From NCBI GenBank assembly GCA_945890895.1, contig CAMDDG010000006.1, positions 1 through 64,000 on the forward strand: 64,000 bases of DNA, in the 5' to 3' direction. Source of the stretch: Chitinophaga pinensis. Lineage in GTDB: Bacteria > Bacteroidota > Bacteroidia > NS11-12g > UBA955. Below the pieces are notes generated by a model. That model did no database searches. It was not told the DNA's origin and was given only the letters and a program-made list of their open reading frames with translations. Position numbers and translations under genes: made by a program. Below, piece after piece: positions 61,872 to 64,000 of the stretch. Every line of letters begins with the position of its first letter. Within the stretch, counting starts at the first letter, position 1.

Positions 61872-64000
61872 CTATTTCGATAATCTCAAATGATAAACGC
61901 TTTTTTCCGTTTCACCAACCTTCCCATACAATTCACTTAGATATAAATGTGCAGTTTTATTATCTGGTGTTAACCATATAACTTGTTCAAAGTGACGTTT
62001 TGCTTGTGCTAAATTCCCTTCTAAATAATACACAGACCCTAAATTCAACCAAGTTAATGCGTGTCGTTTTGCTGAATTCATCTGCTTAATTAATATAAAC
62101 TTAGCTTCTGAAATTCGTTTTACTCGAATGAGTGCGTTGGCATATTCTGCTCCAAAATCCAAGTTCAAAGGCATTTTTTGATACGCCAAACGATAGTATT
62201 CGAGCGCAACCGTCAATTTTTTACTGTAATCAAAACTCTTTGCCAATCGATAATATGTCCAAACATCTACCGATTTTTGGTTCGATTCTTCAGTCAACTC
62301 CTCCAGTCCCTCCAACTGAATTACATTCGAATACATTCTTTTGAGGAAATACAAGTGAATCTGTTTCTCTAATTTAATAATATCTGCATTCAGAATTCCA
62401 AAATTGGGATCATCGAATTCCGTTGTGTTTATTAATTGTTCAGCTTTTTGCAAGTATAAGGGTTGAGGATCGAATTTTTCAAAATACGACAAGTAAGCAG
62501 AAATTTCCGACAGTTGATTGGGGGATGGGTTATTTACGCAATACAATCCCAGTAATTTACCCTTATTTATGTCTCCAATTTCTTTAGTTTCTGAGGAATT
62601 AGATACCGTGCGATTCACTTTTCCGTTTACTCGAGATGTTCTCGAGGTTTGATTTTTTTGAACTGTTTGTGGGGATGAATTTTCTGAAAGTATTGATTTG
62701 CCAGAACCCGAAATAGATGGAGTATTCAATAAATTCAAATTTTTAGGCCGTTGAATTTTATGATCATGAACCATCACATGCGGAATGTCTTCTGCACCAC
62801 TAGCAGGCATATGACATCCAACGCATCCATTTTCGTGAATTTGTTTATTTGCAGGCAGTTTGCATTGATGTAATTTACTTTTTTTACTTTGATCCTGATG
62901 ACAACCCATGCAAGTTTGATTAAAAACTTGTTTCTGTGTGGCCTTCACACTCACATGTGGATTATGACAATTAATGCACGTAAAGTTGATTTTTGCATTG
63001 TATGATTCTAATTGATTTTTTGGATTGGAAGCTATAAAACATGCACTTTGTTGGAAACGATCTGAATGTCCTGCCATTACGAAATAATCGTTGTTTTCGT
63101 ACTTGGGCATGTAAACCTCAAAAACATCGCTTAGTTTCATGCCTGGTCGGAAATCACTAAATAATTTACCGGGTTTTAGAACATTATTTCCTTGCAAATG
63201 ACATCGTTGACAGATATCTACTTGACGTGAGTAGGGCAATCGTTTTGGATTTACAATACTTCGATCGGCTTCTTTGGACGTATCCACCAAAATACCTTGT
63301 CGCTTTAAATTAACATGCAATTCACCCGGCCCATGACAGCGTTCACAATCAATACCTTTAGGAATTTTATTGAAGATATTGATCGATTGAGGATTAACCT
63401 CCGGCATTCCATTATGACAGCTCATACACTCCATATCAATTTTACGTTCAAAGGATGTGTTTACTGTTTCAAAACCCGGCGGTAAATCCCAAATTCCTTT
63501 TTGAGTGTAATAGGTTAAAGGTGCTTGATGAAGATAGGGTCCATCTTTCCAAAAATGAGAATTGGTGTGTTGTCCGCTGCCAATTATGTAGGAAATATAT
63601 TCTTTTCTTTGATGCGTTTTAATCAAATTCTCAACTCTAAATTCCTCAATAAAGAGCGAATCGTTCGACCAAAAAGGGTAGTAGTATAAATTTCGGTTTT
63701 TATCGTAAACGGTATATCGAAAGGAGGTATTGGGAATGGTTTTGAACTGTTGAAACGTGCCTTTTGATTTTGAGCGAGTTGCCGAATCAAAGGATTGTCC
63801 CATTCCCGTATGAACAAAAGTAGAATGGACATTTTCATGACACGTCATGCACGTTGACATTCCCACATAATTGACCGTATCGTGTAAATTCCAGAAATAT
63901 TCAGGAGTATCCCTGTTATTGGTTATTGATGTCGGAGATGTGGTGCAAAAATTGAGTGATACAATCGAAATGCATCCCACAAAAAAAAATAAAACAAGAT
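61872..64000 (-). CDS. Seven-haem cytochrome c-like protein with C-terminal TPRs, 5' end outside the window
   Basis: At least 702 residues; the frame is open to the window edge (LVLFFF... before GTG 63980), so the true start and most of the signal or lipobox lie outside. Seven CxxCH motifs: CMTCH, CMSCH, CERCH, CQRCH, CINCH, CMGCH and CVGCH, all in the first ~400 residues. A Ser/Asn/Thr-rich linker (about 420-475) follows, then helical TPR units to the end (ALTWLNLGSVYYLEGNLAQAKRHFEQVI). The pattern recalls cytochrome c554/c-type multi-haem proteins in Bacteroidota; electron partner unknown. Periplasmic or outer-membrane. Confidence 0.87.
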   Translation of the reverse strand, partial: LVLFFFVGCISIVSLNFCTTSPTSITNNRDTPEYFWNLHDTVNYVGMSTCMTCHENVHSTFVHTGMGQSFDSATRSKSKGTFQQFKTIPNTSFRYTVYDKNRNLYYYPFWSNDSLFIEEFRVENLIKTHQRKEYISYIIGSGQHTNSHFWKDGPYLHQAPLTYYTQKGIWDLPPGFETVNTSFERKIDMECMSCHNGMPEVNPQSINIFNKIPKGIDCERCHGPGELHVNLKRQGILVDTSKEADRSIVNPKRLPYSRQVDICQRCHLQGNNVLKPGKLFSDFRPGMKLSDVFEVYMPKYENNDYFVMAGHSDRFQQSACFIASNPKNQLESYNAKINFTCINCHNPHVSVKATQKQVFNQTCMGCHQDQSKKSKLHQCKLPANKQIHENGCVGCHMPASGAEDIPHVMVHDHKIQRPKNLNLLNTPSISGSGKSILSENSSPQTVQKNQTSRTSRVNGKVNRTVSNSSETKEIGDINKGKLLGLYCVNNPSPNQLSEISAYLSYFEKFDPQPLYLQKAEQLINTTEFDDPNFGILNADIIKLEKQIHLYFLKRMYSNVIQLEGLEELTEESNQKSVDVWTYYRLAKSFDYSKKLTVALEYYRLAYQKMPLNLDFGAEYANALIRVKRISEAKFILIKQMNSAKRHALTWLNLGSVYYLEGNLAQAKRHFEQVIWLTPDNKTAHLYLSELYGKVGETEKSVYHLRLSK

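Overview
The window reads as part of the chromosome of a Bacteroidota bacterium, probably flavobacteria-like; I cannot fix the genus. GC looks like roughly 40 % by eye. The evidence is: a -7 promoter element TAnnTTTG upstream of many genes; A-rich start contexts without a strong Shine-Dalgarno; a gliding-motility/type IX secretion (T9SS) C-terminal sorting domain; an SprE/PorW homologue; DUF4835, DUF5723 and DUF4153 proteins; split transketolase; and an F0F1 operon (atpZ to atpG) without atpD/atpC. I see no tRNA, rRNA, CRISPR array, insertion sequence or phage module. Most of the window is core chromosome with a few poorly described cell-envelope genes.

Layout. 2-2762 (+): tail of an M13 peptidase and a DUF4153 membrane protein. 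2847-10911 (-): one long probable operon, bamD, an omega-like RNA polymerase subunit, coaBC, DUF4835, aroB, aroA, aroC and mazG, with several overlapping start/stop pairs. 11009-19127 (+): transketolase N-half, a secreted von Willebrand protein, transketolase C-half, mfd and a secreted metallo-beta-lactamase-fold hydrolase. 19140-23375 (-): a DUF5723 outer-membrane protein with a large companion lipoprotein. 23593-24231 (+): Crp/Fnr regulator. 24360-30895 (-): a PKD-repeat T9SS cargo protein, a 17-residue-repeat tail-fibre-like protein, a methyltransferase, a cyclophilin-FKBP fusion and a MmcQ/YjbR protein. 31077-39708 (mostly +): a MORN-like repeat protein, a uridine-kinase-like protein, a phosphoesterase (-), ferredoxin, an NlpC/P60 hydrolase, two unrecognised proteins and a sodium:solute symporter. 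39997-45159: speA (-), mdh, an EamA permease, rpmE2 and a GlmU-like protein. 45249-50165 (-): PBP1A and SprE/PorW, the latter cut by an in-frame stop. 50252-56927 (+): an M23-like anchor without a peptidase domain, bactofilin and the ATP synthase genes. 57322-64000 (mainly -): rel, an M20 dipeptidase, scoB and a seven-haem cytochrome running off the end.

The most interesting signals not explained by genes are: (1) a 14-base word, TTTTCGGGGGATGT, whose 8-base core CGGGGGAT I count 13 times on both strands and in several reading frames between 3.4 and 44.2 kb, far above chance and absent from the last 20 kb; (2) the in-frame TAA splitting the T9SS gene sprE/porW; (3) atpE with its own promoter and a hairpin behind it; (4) two tandem repeats (78 bp and 37 bp periods) in convergent intergenic gaps; (5) a terminator for a minus-strand gene lying inside the coding end of its convergent neighbour. 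All gene functions are inferred from remembered family motifs; no search was run.
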